Below are positions 9,301 to 18,530 of a stretch of 64,000 nt of DNA, one piece after another. Both the position numbers and the translations under genes were made by a program. Every line of letters starts with the position of its first letter. Position 1 is the stretch's first letter. A model generated the notes under the pieces. That model was not told where the DNA came from. It saw only the letters and a list, made by a program, of their open reading frames with translations, and did no database searches. The DNA comes from Granulicella mallensis MP5ACTX8. Lineage in GTDB: Bacteria > Acidobacteriota > Terriglobia > Terriglobales > Acidobacteriaceae. Where the stretch lies: positions 806,001 through 870,000 of the forward strand of contig NC_016631.1 in assembly GCF_000178955.2 (NCBI RefSeq). The letters are read 5' to 3'.

Positions 9301-9484
9301 ATGGGCAGTACCCCTCAAGGTTCGATTTCGACTGCGATTGTACACAGCGGCGGGGGGGCGGCGCACCCGGCAGTGTGCGGTGTTCGCGCGGGTGTTGTCC
9401 GCACATGAATTATTTCCAAAAGCCTTGACGCAAAGTACGCAAAGGGAAAAGTGCCAAGGCTTTTACAACCGCAGGGTTTCTATA

Positions 9485-10231
9485 ATGGCTGGAATGGAAA
9501 AAGAAGAGTTGTTCCGTAGTGGTGGGCGGGCTGCCAGCCAGGCCCGTGCTTTGCGTTTAACGCCGGGGTTTGTTGCCACGGCAGAGGGTTCGGTGTTGAT
9601 CGAGGTGGGTCACACCCGCGTACTGTGCAATGCCACGGTCGAAAACGGCGTTCCGGGATGGATGCGCAACTCCGGCCGCGGCTGGGTAACGGCGGAGTAC
9701 GGCATGCTGCCGCGCGCCACGCTGACCCGCACGGCCCGCGAGTCCGAGCGCGGCAAGATCGGTGGCCGTACGCATGAGATTCAGCGGCTCATCGGCCGCA
9801 GCCTGCGGTCGGTGGTCGATATGCGCCTGCTGGGCGAGCGCACCATCATCCTGGACTGCGACGTCCTGCAGGCCGACGGCGGAACGCGGACGGCAGCCAT
9901 CACCGGGGCCTGCACGGCGCTGGCGCTGGCGTTGGGCAAGCTCGTACAGGCCGGATCGCTCAAGGAGTCGCCGCTGAAGCAGATGGTGGCGGCTACCTCG
10001 GTGGGGATCGTCGATGGGCGTGTTCTGCTGGACCTGGCTTACGAGGAAGACTCGCGTGCCGAGGTGGATATGAACGTGGTCATGACTGCCGATGGCGGCC
10101 TGGTGGAGACCCAGGCAACGGCAGAGCGCGGAACCTACACGCGCGCCCAGTTGAACGAGATGCTGGACGTAGCTGCGGTGGGGATTGAGGAGCTGTTGAA
10201 GGCGCAGCGGGAGTGTTTGGCGCTGGCGTAG
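9485..10231 (+). CDS. rph: Ribonuclease PH
   Basis: The 248-residue product is full length for RNase PH, a phosphorolytic 3' exonuclease that trims tRNA precursors. Diagnostic segments are [29 protein letters not shown] and the phosphate-site block [17 protein letters not shown] second start three codons downstream (MEKEEL) is possible. It is followed by a perfect hairpin that should end the transcript. Confidence 0.93.
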   Translation: MAGMEKEELFRSGGRAASQARALRLTPGFVATAEGSVLIEVGHTRVLCNATVENGVPGWMRNSGRGWVTAEYGMLPRATLTRTARESERGKIGGRTHEIQRLIGRSLRSVVDMRLLGERTIILDCDVLQADGGTRTAAITGACTALALALGKLVQAGSLKESPLKQMVAATSVGIVDGRVLLDLAYEEDSRAEVDMNVVMTADGGLVETQATAERGTYTRAQLNEMLDVAAVGIEELLKAQRECLALA

Positions 10232-10246
10232 AGTTGTCAGGGAGTT

Positions 10247-10301
10247 GTTTGTTTTCGTCGTCATCCTGAGCCCCAGGCTCAGGATGACGACGAAAAACAA
10301 A
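10247..10301. repeat. Palindromic GTCATCCTGAG repeat acting as terminator
   Basis: A near-perfect inverted repeat of about 25 bases per arm, containing TCGTCGTCATCCTGAGC, with almost no loop and a T-rich left side and A-rich right side. The same core occurs at 31981-32197 and in half form near 50395. It is both a dispersed repeat and a plausible terminator for rph. Confidence 0.75.
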
Positions 10302-10327
10302 CCAACAACAGCAACCGGAGGGGCACT

Positions 10328-10594
10328 ATGAGCTGTCATCATTTCGACGATCTGAAACCAGTCAAGCGTTCATCCACCAGGGGCTGCGAAGAGTGCCTGA
10401 AGATGCACAGCTACTGGATCCACCTGCGCGAGTGTCTCGTCTGCGGCCATGTTGCCTGCTGCGACTCGTCGCCGAACAAGCACGCGACCAAGCACTTTCA
10501 TGTGACGAAGCATCCGGTAATGCGGTCTATCGAACCGGATGAAAGCTGGGGTTGGTGTTTTGTCGACGAGGTCATGGTGGAGAGCGTCGAATAA
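10328..10594 (+). CDS. Stand-alone UBP-type zinc finger protein
   Basis: An 88-residue protein made almost entirely of a ZnF-UBP domain: CHH at the N-terminus, CEEC, CLVCGHVACC and a run of spaced His residues (HATKHFHVTKH). In eukaryotes this fold binds the ubiquitin C-terminus; in bacteria small stand-alone copies are common and of unknown role. A good site, CCGGAGGGGCACT, precedes the ATG. It lies upstream of another small metal-binding protein gene. Confidence 0.85.
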   Translation: MSCHHFDDLKPVKRSSTRGCEECLKMHSYWIHLRECLVCGHVACCDSSPNKHATKHFHVTKHPVMRSIEPDESWGWCFVDEVMVESVE

Positions 10595-10645
10595 TATCCG
10601 CATGGGTTCCCCTGCTATTCTGAGCTTACACGGAGGGTTTTAGAA

Positions 10646-10873
10646 ATGGCAGAAGAAGCGGTTCATATTACGGTGCGGCCCAATGGTCCACTGCGGGTAG
10701 AAGGTCACATCATTTTGAAGGATGCCGATGGCCAGGAGTGGGACCTGACCGGCAAGCCGGCAGTCAGCCTCTGCCGTTGCGGACTGAGCGAGAAGCGGCC
10801 TTTTTGCGATGGCGCGCACTCGCGGCAGAACTGGCAGTGCATGACCAGCCCAGGGAATCTCACTGGTAAATAG
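10646..10873 (+). CDS. CDGSH-type iron-sulfur domain protein
   Basis: A 75-residue protein with one CDGSH motif, CRCGLSEKRPFCDGAH near residues 44-59, giving the three-Cys, one-His ligands of a 2Fe-2S cluster. Bacterial members are small soluble proteins linked to redox or iron handling; the exact role here is unknown. Ribosome binding site ACGGAGGGT lies upstream, and a terminator follows. Confidence 0.9.
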   Translation: MAEEAVHITVRPNGPLRVEGHIILKDADGQEWDLTGKPAVSLCRCGLSEKRPFCDGAHSRQNWQCMTSPGNLTGK

Positions 10874-10906
10874 CTCGTTGCAGAGCCCCATTTTCCGGCA
10901 AATTGC

Positions 10907-10935
10907 CTTCACGGCCCTCTCAGGGGGCCGTGAAG
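10907..10935 (+). terminator. Rho-independent terminator
   Basis: An 11-bp stem CTTCACGGCCC / GGGCCGTGAAG with a 7-base loop, followed by TCGTTTTGG. The rest of the gap up to 11109 holds no gene. Confidence 0.75.
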
Positions 10936-11109
10936 TCGTTTTGGCTCCCATAAAATAGCTTTATATCTTCGATAGCGGGTAGAAACTTTCGCGCTGCTGG
11001 TGCGTATCAAGAGTAGACACCTCTGTACGCTTTTCTTTCTGCACATGATTTTTGATTTGGATTAGGTGTCGGCGGTTCATCACCCGCCGGGTACGTTAGG
11101 AGCTACGCG

Positions 11110-12282
11110 ATGCAAGCGACGTCAGGCATGAAAACAAGGACATGGTTGGGAACAGGCATGCTGGCGTTAGCCGGAGTGCTCGGCTCCGCAAGTGCCGGGG
11201 CGCAGACTCCGGCCGCCGCTCCGCACGCCACCGGCACAGTAAAAGCCACGACGGCTACAGATCTGACAGTAACGGTGACGACGGGCCAGGACTATACGGT
11301 CACCGTGCCCTCGGCCGCCAACATCCTGGAAGTAGCCCCGGGCAGCCATGATCTGAAGTCCTCTACGCCCGCGCATCTGGGCGATATCGCGATCGGCGAT
11401 AAGGTCATCGTTACCGGAACAGCTGGGGATGCGGGTACGTCTCTGACGGCGCAGCGGATCATTGTCATGAAGTCTGCCGCGATTGCGGAGACGCACGCCG
11501 CGGAGTCCGCCGCGTGGACCCAGGGCGGCGGGGGGATCGTCAAGTCTGTCAATGCGTCAGCGGGAACCATTACGGTCTCGAGCGGCCTGAAGACGTTGAC
11601 GGTCCAGACGGCCCCGGCGACGGTGGTTCGGCGCTATGCCGACGGCTCGGTACGCTTTGAGGATGCGGTTGCAAGCTCGGTCGGAGCTATTCAGCCCGGC
11701 GACCAGCTCCGCGTCCGCGGCACGAAGTCGGCTGACGGAAGCAGCATTACCGCCGACGAGATCGTGACCGGCTCATTCCGCAACTTCTCCGGTACGATCG
11801 CCTCGCTCGACAGCGCTGCCGGTACGCTGACCTTGAAGGATCTCACCACGAAGAAGATGGTGACGGTTGCGGTCACCCCGAATAGCGATGTGCGGCGTAT
11901 CCCGCCGGACGCTGCGGCGAGAATGGCTGCGCGGCTGCGCGGCGGCGCCGCTGGAGCGGGAGCGGCCGGGGCGGGAGCAGCTGGAGCCAAGAACACCGGT
12001 GGAGCTCAGCCTCCTGCAGAAAGTGGAGAGCACCGTGCCGGTCGTGCCGGAATGGATCTCTCGCAGATGCTCTCTCACCTGCCGACAGAGACACTTGCCG
12101 GTCTGAAGACAGGAGAGGCCGTGATGATCGTTGCTACCGCGTCCCAACCGGGCAAGGCAACGGCCGTCACGCTGCTGGCTGGTGTTGAGTCAATTCTTGC
12201 AGCCCAGCCGGCTGGCGAAGCCATGACCCTGTCTCCCTGGAGCATGGGTGGGGCTCCAGAAGGTGGCGGCGGACCCCAGTAA
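11110..12282 (+). CDS. Secreted protein with DUF5666-like beta repeats
   Basis: A 390-residue exported protein with a signal peptide (about residues 7-31, ending ASAGAQ). Three repeats of about 80 residues (approximately 40-120, 137-218 and 222-290) share the pattern of short beta strands with 'GTV', 'ITV' and 'GD.V.V.G' typical of DUF5666 domains. A Gly/Ala-rich linker (about 278-300, GAAGAGAAGAG) separates them from a C-terminal segment with a further 'LKTGEAVMIVATAS' strand pair. AGGAG precedes the ATG by eight bases. It lies just before a TonB-dependent receptor gene, so an envelope role is likely; no enzymatic motif is seen. Confidence 0.75.
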   Translation: MQATSGMKTRTWLGTGMLALAGVLGSASAGAQTPAAAPHATGTVKATTATDLTVTVTTGQDYTVTVPSAANILEVAPGSHDLKSSTPAHLGDIAIGDKVIVTGTAGDAGTSLTAQRIIVMKSAAIAETHAAESAAWTQGGGGIVKSVNASAGTITVSSGLKTLTVQTAPATVVRRYADGSVRFEDAVASSVGAIQPGDQLRVRGTKSADGSSITADEIVTGSFRNFSGTIASLDSAAGTLTLKDLTTKKMVTVAVTPNSDVRRIPPDAAARMAARLRGGAAGAGAAGAGAAGAKNTGGAQPPAESGEHRAGRAGMDLSQMLSHLPTETLAGLKTGEAVMIVATASQPGKATAVTLLAGVESILAAQPAGEAMTLSPWSMGGAPEGGGGPQ

Positions 12283-12386
12283 GACCGTTATGCCGTACGC
12301 GGCAGATAGAACAAACGCATTGAGATAACGGACCTGCCGCCGCGTATGTCCGAGGTGTAAGTTTTTTTGAACTTTTAGGAGTGATG

Positions 12387-15359
12387 ATGTTTTTGCGCAA
12401 GGCGCTGATATTTGCATTTGTGTTTTCGTTGACAGCTCTGCCGGGTGTGGCTCAAACCTCCCAGGCCCCTTCGAGCGGTCCTATTACTGCGACCTTAACG
12501 CCTGCCGCCAAAGGGGGCACAAAAGTTCACGGGACCGTCACCGATCCCGACGGCGAGTTGATTCCGGGTGCAACCATCACCCTGACGCCGGCGCACGGCA
12601 GCGCCAGCACGGCAACGTCAGGCAGCGATGGCACCTATAGCGTCACGATCGCGCCGGGCACCTACACACTGCTGGTCACGATGAAGGGCTTTGCCTCCTA
12701 CTCGATGACGAGCTTGAAGGTCCCTGCGGTGGCCAGCTCGACTGTCGATGCTCAGTTGAAGATCGGCGAGGAGACGCAGGTCATCAACGTCGAAGCCAAT
12801 GCCATGCAGCTCAGCGTTGATCCTGACTCCAACGCGAGCGCGCAGATCATTACAGGTAAAGACCTCGACGCGCTCTCTGACGATCCTGATGAACTCTCGT
12901 CGGAACTCTCCGCGCTGGCTGGTCCCTCCGCCGGACCGAACGGCGGCCAGATCTATGTCGATGGCTTTACCGGTGGCCAGTTGCCGCCCAAGTCTTCCAT
13001 CCGCGAGATTCGTATCAATCAGAATCCGTTCTCGGCAGAGTTCGACAAGCTGGGTTACGGCCGTATCGAAGTGTTTACCAAGCCCGGCACGGACAAGCTG
13101 CACGGCTCGTTCCAGATCAACGGCGATCCCTCGCAGTTCAACTCGGACAACCCGCTCGTGACCACGGTTCAGCCGCCGTATCACACGCTCTTCATGTTCG
13201 GAAACGTGACCGGACCGATCAGCAAGAACGCGTCCTATTCCTTCGGAGGGTCGCACCGCAATATTCAAGACGACTCGTTCACCAACGTGAATATCCTCGC
13301 GCTACCAGGCACAACGACTCTCTGCGCTCCGGGACAGATCGGCTGCTCGATCGTTCAGTTCCAGACTTCGACGTATTATCCCCAGGTGCGCACGGACATC
13401 AATCCGCGCCTCGATCTTCAGTTGGGCAGCAAGAACGTGCTGACCACGCGGTACCAGTATGTGCAGAACGATGCCACCAACGCCGGCATCGGAAACTTCA
13501 CGCTGCCTTCGGCCGGTAATAACAACACCAGCCTGAGCAACATCCTGCAGGTGAGCGACGCGCAGAACTTCAGCTCGCGGCTCATCAACGAGACCCGCTT
13601 CGAATACGAGCGCGAGCATGTAGCGACAACCGCCCTCAGCAATGCGCCGTATCTCAACGTTGAAGGCACGCTCCAGGCCGGCGGATCCACGGGACAGAAC
13701 AGCACCGATCATCAGGACCACTTCGAGGTCCAGAATTACACGTCGCTGCAGTTGAAGAAGAACTTCATCCGCATGGGCGGACGCCTGCGTGCTACCCGCG
13801 AAGCGCTGGACACGGAGAGCAACACCAACGGCACGTTCACCTACACCAGCCTGGCCGCTTATCAGCTCGGCACTCCCAGCCAGTTTCAGATCACCCAGGT
13901 GAACAACCATAAGATCGGCGATACCTTTACGGATCTCGGTCTCTATGCGGAGACGGACTGGAAGGCACGTCAGAACATGACGGTCAGCTACGGCATCCGT
14001 TATGAGACGCAGAACCATCTTGCGGACCATCATGACTTCGCGCCGCGCGTCTCGGTGTCGTATGGATTGTTCGGTGGCAAAGGCTCTCCCAAGACAGTGT
14101 TGCGCGGCGGCTTCGGCTTGTTCTATGACCGGTTCTCCCAGACCAACATCCTGACACTGGAGCAGGAGAACGGAACGAACGAAACGGTATATTCGCTCAA
14201 CAATACAAATGGCAATACGCAGATTCCTGTTGCCTGTACTCCGGGAACTCCGGGAACGCCACTTTCGGCGACGCAGATCTCCACCTGTATTGGTGGGGCT
14301 TCGGCTTCGCAGCAGACGACCTACTCAGCGGCAAATAACCTGCGCACGCCGTACATCGTGCAGTTCGCCGGTGGCGCGGATCAGCAGATGGGGCGCATCG
14401 GCAAGATCTCGGTGAACTACCTGCACTCGCAAGGCGTGCACCAGTTGGCGACGCAGAACATCGGCTTCGATGTGGCTACCCAGAAGCTGAACGGCCAGAA
14501 CTACCAGTATTTCAGTGAAGGCGTGTTCAACCAGAACCAGCTGGTTATCAACGGCAACGTGCAGACGACACGGTGGCTGTCGCTGTTCGGCTATTACTCG
14601 CTGAACTCGGCGCACGGCGATACTTCGGGCGCAGGTGCGTTCCTGACCACACCGGGCAATATCGCGGCGGACTATGGCCGCACGACCTTCTCCGTGAAGA
14701 GCCGTCTATTTGTGGCCGGCTCGGTAACGCTGCCGAAGTTCATCCAGTTCAGCCCCTTCATGATCGCGCAGAGCGGCAACCCCTTTAACATCACCACGGG
14801 CTCCGACGACAACGGCGACAGCATCTTCAACGATCGTCCCTACCTCGTGGCTCCGGGTACGCCGGGCTCCAAGACGATCAGCTGCGGAACCTTTGTTGAT
14901 TACGCACCAGGAGCCGCTCCTGCCGGGGCGGTGAAGGCACCGATCAACTCCTGCACTGGCGGCGGTCTCTTTACCTTCAACTTCCGCCTGACCAAGACCT
15001 TCGGTTTTGGCCCGTCGACGGCGGTCAATCGTGGTGGCGGCGATGGTCAGGGCGGCAGCGGTCGCGGCAATCATACCGGCGGAGGAAGTCGCGGCGGCGG
15101 TGGTGGTGGCAGCCGTGGTGGCGGCCAGGGCGGTGGTCCTGGCGGGTTCGGCGGCGGTGGCGGATCCAGCACCGGCAAGCGCTACAACCTGGCTCTCGGG
15201 TTGCAGGTGCAGAACCTGTTCAACAACGAAAACCTCGCTACCCCGAACGGAACGCTCTCCTCGGCGAACTTTGGCCAGGCGACGCAGATCACCGGCAACC
15301 CCTACACCACGAACAGCGCTCTGCGGCGCATCGCTCTGCAGGCCTCGTTCAACTTCTAG
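12387..15359 (+). CDS. TonB-dependent receptor with N-terminal carboxypeptidase-regulatory-like domain
   Basis: A 990-residue outer membrane protein of the acidobacterial Oar-like receptor type. It has a signal peptide (1-22, ending GVAQ), a CarboxypepD_reg-like domain (about 45-125, GTVTDPDGELIPGA), a plug-like region and a long beta-barrel ending in the aromatic C-terminus QASFNF. A Gly-rich insert with no regular structure (about residues 880-925) sits near the end of the barrel. The start was set at the third of three tandem start codons because AGGAG is five bases upstream. Substrate unknown; the family is used for glycan or protein-linked uptake. Confidence 0.9.
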   Translation: MFLRKALIFAFVFSLTALPGVAQTSQAPSSGPITATLTPAAKGGTKVHGTVTDPDGELIPGATITLTPAHGSASTATSGSDGTYSVTIAPGTYTLLVTMKGFASYSMTSLKVPAVASSTVDAQLKIGEETQVINVEANAMQLSVDPDSNASAQIITGKDLDALSDDPDELSSELSALAGPSAGPNGGQIYVDGFTGGQLPPKSSIREIRINQNPFSAEFDKLGYGRIEVFTKPGTDKLHGSFQINGDPSQFNSDNPLVTTVQPPYHTLFMFGNVTGPISKNASYSFGGSHRNIQDDSFTNVNILALPGTTTLCAPGQIGCSIVQFQTSTYYPQVRTDINPRLDLQLGSKNVLTTRYQYVQNDATNAGIGNFTLPSAGNNNTSLSNILQVSDAQNFSSRLINETRFEYEREHVATTALSNAPYLNVEGTLQAGGSTGQNSTDHQDHFEVQNYTSLQLKKNFIRMGGRLRATREALDTESNTNGTFTYTSLAAYQLGTPSQFQITQVNNHKIGDTFTDLGLYAETDWKARQNMTVSYGIRYETQNHLADHHDFAPRVSVSYGLFGGKGSPKTVLRGGFGLFYDRFSQTNILTLEQENGTNETVYSLNNTNGNTQIPVACTPGTPGTPLSATQISTCIGGASASQQTTYSAANNLRTPYIVQFAGGADQQMGRIGKISVNYLHSQGVHQLATQNIGFDVATQKLNGQNYQYFSEGVFNQNQLVINGNVQTTRWLSLFGYYSLNSAHGDTSGAGAFLTTPGNIAADYGRTTFSVKSRLFVAGSVTLPKFIQFSPFMIAQSGNPFNITTGSDDNGDSIFNDRPYLVAPGTPGSKTISCGTFVDYAPGAAPAGAVKAPINSCTGGGLFTFNFRLTKTFGFGPSTAVNRGGGDGQGGSGRGNHTGGGSRGGGGGGSRGGGQGGGPGGFGGGGGSSTGKRYNLALGLQVQNLFNNENLATPNGTLSSANFGQATQITGNPYTTNSALRRIALQASFNF

Positions 15360-15477
15360 TCAGCGTACAATTTCTACGTTGGTGCAATGGCTACTCGTAG
15401 TGCCCCCTGTCCAGGGGGCACTTTGCCTATAGGCAGCAGCTTTGAACACGCTTTGATCGAGAGGGGTGGGGAGATCT

Positions 15478-15918
15478 ATGGCACAACCAAGCATCGCGAG
15501 TGTCAGCATAGGCAGTAGCACATTCAATGCGATAGGGGTTCACTTCGGTATGGGGACCGTGAACGACGGCATGTCCGGCATGCCAACGATGGGAAGCCTG
15601 AACTGCGCCATTGCGGTCATTGTTAATCTGAACGATCAGGTCAACGTTCCCTTCGCCACCCTGAATACCCTCTTTCAACTCGCGTACGGCGTCACACACG
15701 ACAAGATTCAAGACGTTGTGCTCACCTTCTGGGCGGATGACGCCAAGCAGGACGTTATCTGCACCTATACCTTTCGCGGCTGGATCAGCAACTACACCAC
15801 TGCGACCGGCTCCTCCAAAAACGGCCAGGATGGCGATGCGACCAACCACATTCTCACCCTCACGCTGCAACCGGAACTCGACGCCAAGCAGGCCGTTAAG
15901 ATCCAGTTGGGCAACTAG
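15478..15918 (+). CDS. Candidate Hcp-like tube-fold protein
   Basis: A 146-residue protein without a signal peptide, predicted mostly beta. The middle part (NVPFATLNTLFQLA, then KIQDVVLTFW, then TYTFRGWIS) follows the order seen in Hcp and phage tail-tube proteins, in which a helix is followed by paired strands carrying an aromatic and a final strand ending with a Gly-Asn turn. I do not recognise a close named family, so Hcp-like is a fold-level suggestion. GGGGAG precedes the ATG. It sits just ahead of a putative toxin and immunity array, where an orphan Hcp carrier would make sense; no other type VI secretion genes are in the window. Confidence 0.5.
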   Translation: MAQPSIASVSIGSSTFNAIGVHFGMGTVNDGMSGMPTMGSLNCAIAVIVNLNDQVNVPFATLNTLFQLAYGVTHDKIQDVVLTFWADDAKQDVICTYTFRGWISNYTTATGSSKNGQDGDATNHILTLTLQPELDAKQAVKIQLGN

Positions 15919-16031
15919 AGCAAATTTCCTGTAGGTGTATAGCGGAACCGCGACATTTATGGCCGTTTTTCCCCAGAAAAACGGTACTGAACGCCCGATT
16001 CAACTTCCCAGTAACAGGAAATTTGCTCTAG
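15915..16031. repeat. 117-bp MITE-like element with perfect 18-bp terminal inverted repeats
   Basis: The ends are CTAGAGCAAATTTCCTGT and its exact complement. The inside has a second small hairpin (CCGTTTTT / AAAAACGG). The left end contains the stop codon of the Hcp-like gene, so the element either inserted there or supplies the stop. Similar ends (CTAGAGCATTTCTCC) border the palindromic region around IS copy 1. Confidence 0.75.
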
Positions 16032-16070
16032 CACAGCAATCGCTTCTCTCCACTGCCTCGGAGCCACAGC

Positions 16071-16802
16071 ATGAGCTACGGTCCCTACCGGTATCAAAAC
16101 GGAAATAAGTACACCTTCGGCTCAGACGGTCGCTGGTGGATTGTTACGAGTAGCCATGGTGGCAGTGATTACGGCTATCCGGTTGGTGGCCAGACGCATC
16201 ACGGTCATCATTCACGGCACCATGCATCCACTCGACCCGCTCTTCCGGCCCACTCGCATCAGCACCATCACGCAAATGGTCCGGCACGTCGCGTCACAAC
16301 CACAGGATCAGAGAATCCGGACGATCTTCGCATCCGGCAATTGGCCATCGCCATCAACAATCAGGCTGGCTGGGTCGGGACATGGCAGGGGATTGGTGCC
16401 TTCTATGGCGTAAGTCTGGCTGGCGCGGTTGTCGTTATTGCTATTCCAGCAGCAGGAACTGCAATTAACGAAGCACTGCTAGGGCCAGCCGAAGGCAGGA
16501 TTTTCTACATGGGATATCGCGGCGTGCAAGAAGCGATGTTGCAGTTTATAGAAGAAAATGGAGGCCGCATAATAACGCAAACTCGCCTGGGAGCTTTCAT
16601 TTCCGAAAATATTGGTTTTGGAGAAGGTTTCCTTCAAAGTTTGTCCTGGCGCATTGCGTCGATGTTGTGGGCTACGGGTGCGGGAGGCATTATTCATATT
16701 TTTATTTCGCCGGAAGAAAACCCCAACTCTTTCTACTGGACAGTAGAGTCCATGCGTCTTTTAGCCAATCGGTATGCATTCTTTCCGTTCTATTACCACT
16801 AG
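16071..16802 (+). CDS. His-rich putative toxin/effector of a polymorphic toxin type
   Basis: The 243-residue product has a Tyr/Gly-rich head, a His-rich tract (about residues 43-68), one hydrophobic segment (about 108-127) and a compact C-terminal region (about 140-243). The C-terminal pattern, GRIFYMGYRG, then a helix, ENGGRIITQT, LGAFIS, and a WTVE...LANRY end, is laid out like C-terminal toxin domains of polymorphic toxins, from memory. It is followed by six small immunity-like genes, which is the main argument. No signal peptide is seen. The role is inference; a membrane protein of another kind is possible. Confidence 0.5.
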   Translation: MSYGPYRYQNGNKYTFGSDGRWWIVTSSHGGSDYGYPVGGQTHHGHHSRHHASTRPALPAHSHQHHHANGPARRVTTTGSENPDDLRIRQLAIAINNQAGWVGTWQGIGAFYGVSLAGAVVVIAIPAAGTAINEALLGPAEGRIFYMGYRGVQEAMLQFIEENGGRIITQTRLGAFISENIGFGEGFLQSLSWRIASMLWATGAGGIIHIFISPEENPNSFYWTVESMRLLANRYAFFPFYYH

Positions 16803-16893
16803 GCGTCCCTATAACGCTAAACGGTGCAAAGTTGTCGGAATATAGATTCCACCAGCCATCATTAGAATCATTCCGGAAACGGGTAATAAAAAT

Positions 16894-17280
16894 ATGCGAG
16901 TGACCGCATTCGAAGAGGAACATTTTCGATCTGTAAAAAAGCATATCTACCAGGGTGCTGGGTTTACCGTGATACCAGCTTTACCTATCATGATTCGCTA
17001 TTCCGAGGAGGGTAGGAATGTCACGATGGTGGCGGAGCCTCGGCTGAAGAAGAAAAATCGGTGGTGGACAAACATTCTTCCCGACTTCATGGATGTGCTG
17101 TTTGCAGACTCGTGGCTCGAAGTTTATGCCGAGCATCCGTTAGTTTGGGATAACTCCACCGAAATCCCGTCTACACCCGAAGAACTGATTTTGGATCGAA
17201 TAAAAGAGGCGCTAAAGGCATCTGGCTGGCAATTTGTAATACGACAGGTTCCTCTAAAGAATGATGATTCGAAGGTATGA
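16894..17280 (+). CDS. Immunity-like protein, family I copy 1
   Basis: A 128-residue acidic/aromatic alpha-beta protein. Features shared with the genes at 18141 and 19102 are: IRYSEEGRNVTM (strand pair), a Trp-containing stretch, LEVYAEHPLVWDN and a final helix ILDRIKEALKASG followed by a strand. The layout of two strand pairs, a 'Y...P.VWD' strand and a terminal amphipathic helix recalls the Imm74-type immunity fold, but this is from memory. Only a weak ribosome binding site is seen. It is the first gene after the putative toxin and therefore the best cognate immunity candidate. Confidence 0.6.
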   Translation: MRVTAFEEEHFRSVKKHIYQGAGFTVIPALPIMIRYSEEGRNVTMVAEPRLKKKNRWWTNILPDFMDVLFADSWLEVYAEHPLVWDNSTEIPSTPEELILDRIKEALKASGWQFVIRQVPLKNDDSKV

Positions 17281-17417
17281 CATCGTGAAATAAGGCGGTT
17301 GATCTAACCGTACCTTAAGCGCTGTGAGGCGGTAAGAGGCTGGTTAGAAACCGGATGGTCCATACTTCAGCAGCGTGGAATTGTAGTTACAAAGATACAA
17401 TCCTTAGGTGGTCCTGC

Positions 17418-17708
17418 TTGTTCCATTCTCCGTTATCCCGATCCGGCACGATCATCTCCGACGAGGGATTTCGTGTGACGTTGAAAACCCGTTATCAGCT
17501 CGAATATGAAGATGGGCAAGGAACGTCTGTTTGCCTCAACTATGACGCAGTTTTCCCCGAGATCGATATATTGATACTTTCATTCGTGGCATCTCAGGGG
17601 ATGGATGCGATCTCTCTGGAACCCGCACAGCGAGCTAAAATATTCGACAACATAGCTTCCGCTTTGCAATGGAAGGGATACACGGTCCACTTCGTTAAAA
17701 GCAGCTGA
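17418..17708 (+). CDS. Immunity-like protein, family II copy 1 (TTG start)
   Basis: The chosen TTG start gives MFHSPLSRSGTIISDEGFRV, which lines up with the next gene (MFRSPLFSRGLIVSDEGFRV), and both are preceded by AGGT(G/A)G at the same distance; an ATG at 17355 adds 21 residues without a counterpart. The 96-residue product has strands LKTRYQLEYED and VCLNYD and the terminal helix ISLEPAQRAKIFDNIASALQ followed by KGYTVHFV. The terminal helix-strand unit resembles that of family I, so the two families may be distantly related. Function inferred from context. Confidence 0.6.
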   Translation: MFHSPLSRSGTIISDEGFRVTLKTRYQLEYEDGQGTSVCLNYDAVFPEIDILILSFVASQGMDAISLEPAQRAKIFDNIASALQWKGYTVHFVKSS

Positions 17709-17762
17709 ATCTCGTTCAAGAGTCGAGTGCCCACGCACCTTGGACTTTCACAGGTAGCCCAG

Positions 17763-18038
17763 ATGTTTAGATCACCACTCTTCTCCAGAGGGTTAATCGT
17801 CTCAGACGAAGGATTTCGTGTCCGTCTGCTTTCGCGTTACTTTCTTCTTTACGAGGAAGAGGGCCTTTCCGTGAAACTGCAATTCGAAGGAGACACGCGG
17901 AAGGATCTTTTCTACGGCTCGATTGAATCGCCATCAACAGACATGCCGCTCAGCTTGAGCCCGGAGACGGAAAAGCGAATCTATGGCAACGTGCAACGAG
18001 CTCTTGAGTGGAAAGGGTTCTCGGTGCGTCTTGTTTAG
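17763..18038 (+). CDS. Immunity-like protein, family II copy 2
   Basis: A 91-residue paralogue of the preceding gene, with clear alignment over SDEGFRV, the YFLLYEEEG and VKLQFEG strands and the end LSPETEKRIYGNVQRALEWK-GF. An upstream GTG at 17727 is possible but adds residues without a match in the sister gene. AGG lies about nine bases before the ATG. The tandem pair points to local duplication. Confidence 0.6.
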   Translation: MFRSPLFSRGLIVSDEGFRVRLLSRYFLLYEEEGLSVKLQFEGDTRKDLFYGSIESPSTDMPLSLSPETEKRIYGNVQRALEWKGFSVRLV

Positions 18039-18140
18039 GAGTTCCAATGCCACGACCGAATAGCAAAGATGGCTATTCGAAATCGGCAACGTAGCTCCGT
18101 TCCTGTTACTCGGATTACCTCATCATTTTTGGTGAACATC

Positions 18141-18530
18141 ATGGCAAAGATTGGATCTGCCTTCAAAGAGTTGCTCGATCGAAGCCGACCAAGACCAGTC
18201 GTAGGTGCAGGCTATCTGGTCGAGGTGCGCTCACGCGATGCAGTCCGTTACTTCGAGGGAGATCGATGCATCACGATGTTTAGCGATCTGATCCTTCGCA
18301 CGGACGAACCCTATTGGGGAAACCAGTTTTCTGAAATTCTAAGTAGGATATTAGGAAACTGGTGTTTGGGCCTGTACATCGAAGATCCCATTGTTTGGGA
18401 TGACGATGATTTGACAGTAATACCCTTGGAGCACCAGCAACTCATCTTGCAGCGTGTCGAGGCCGCTCTCAAACAGAAGTGCCATTGCTTTCGTATTGAC
18501 CGAGGCCCCAACCAGCAGCACAATCCATGA
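18141..18530 (+). CDS. Immunity-like protein, family I copy 2
   Basis: A 129-residue protein (start at ATG 18141; a frame to 18069 exists but has no matching residues). It aligns with the gene at 16894: VGAGYLVEVRSRDAVRYFEGD, YWGNQFSEIL, LYIEDPIVWDDD and LILQRVEAALKQK. The match is strongest in the '(Y/W)xE(D/H)P(I/L)VWD' strand and the final helix. Identity is low, so the copies are old and may protect against different toxins. Confidence 0.6.
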   Translation: MAKIGSAFKELLDRSRPRPVVGAGYLVEVRSRDAVRYFEGDRCITMFSDLILRTDEPYWGNQFSEILSRILGNWCLGLYIEDPIVWDDDDLTVIPLEHQQLILQRVEAALKQKCHCFRIDRGPNQQHNP

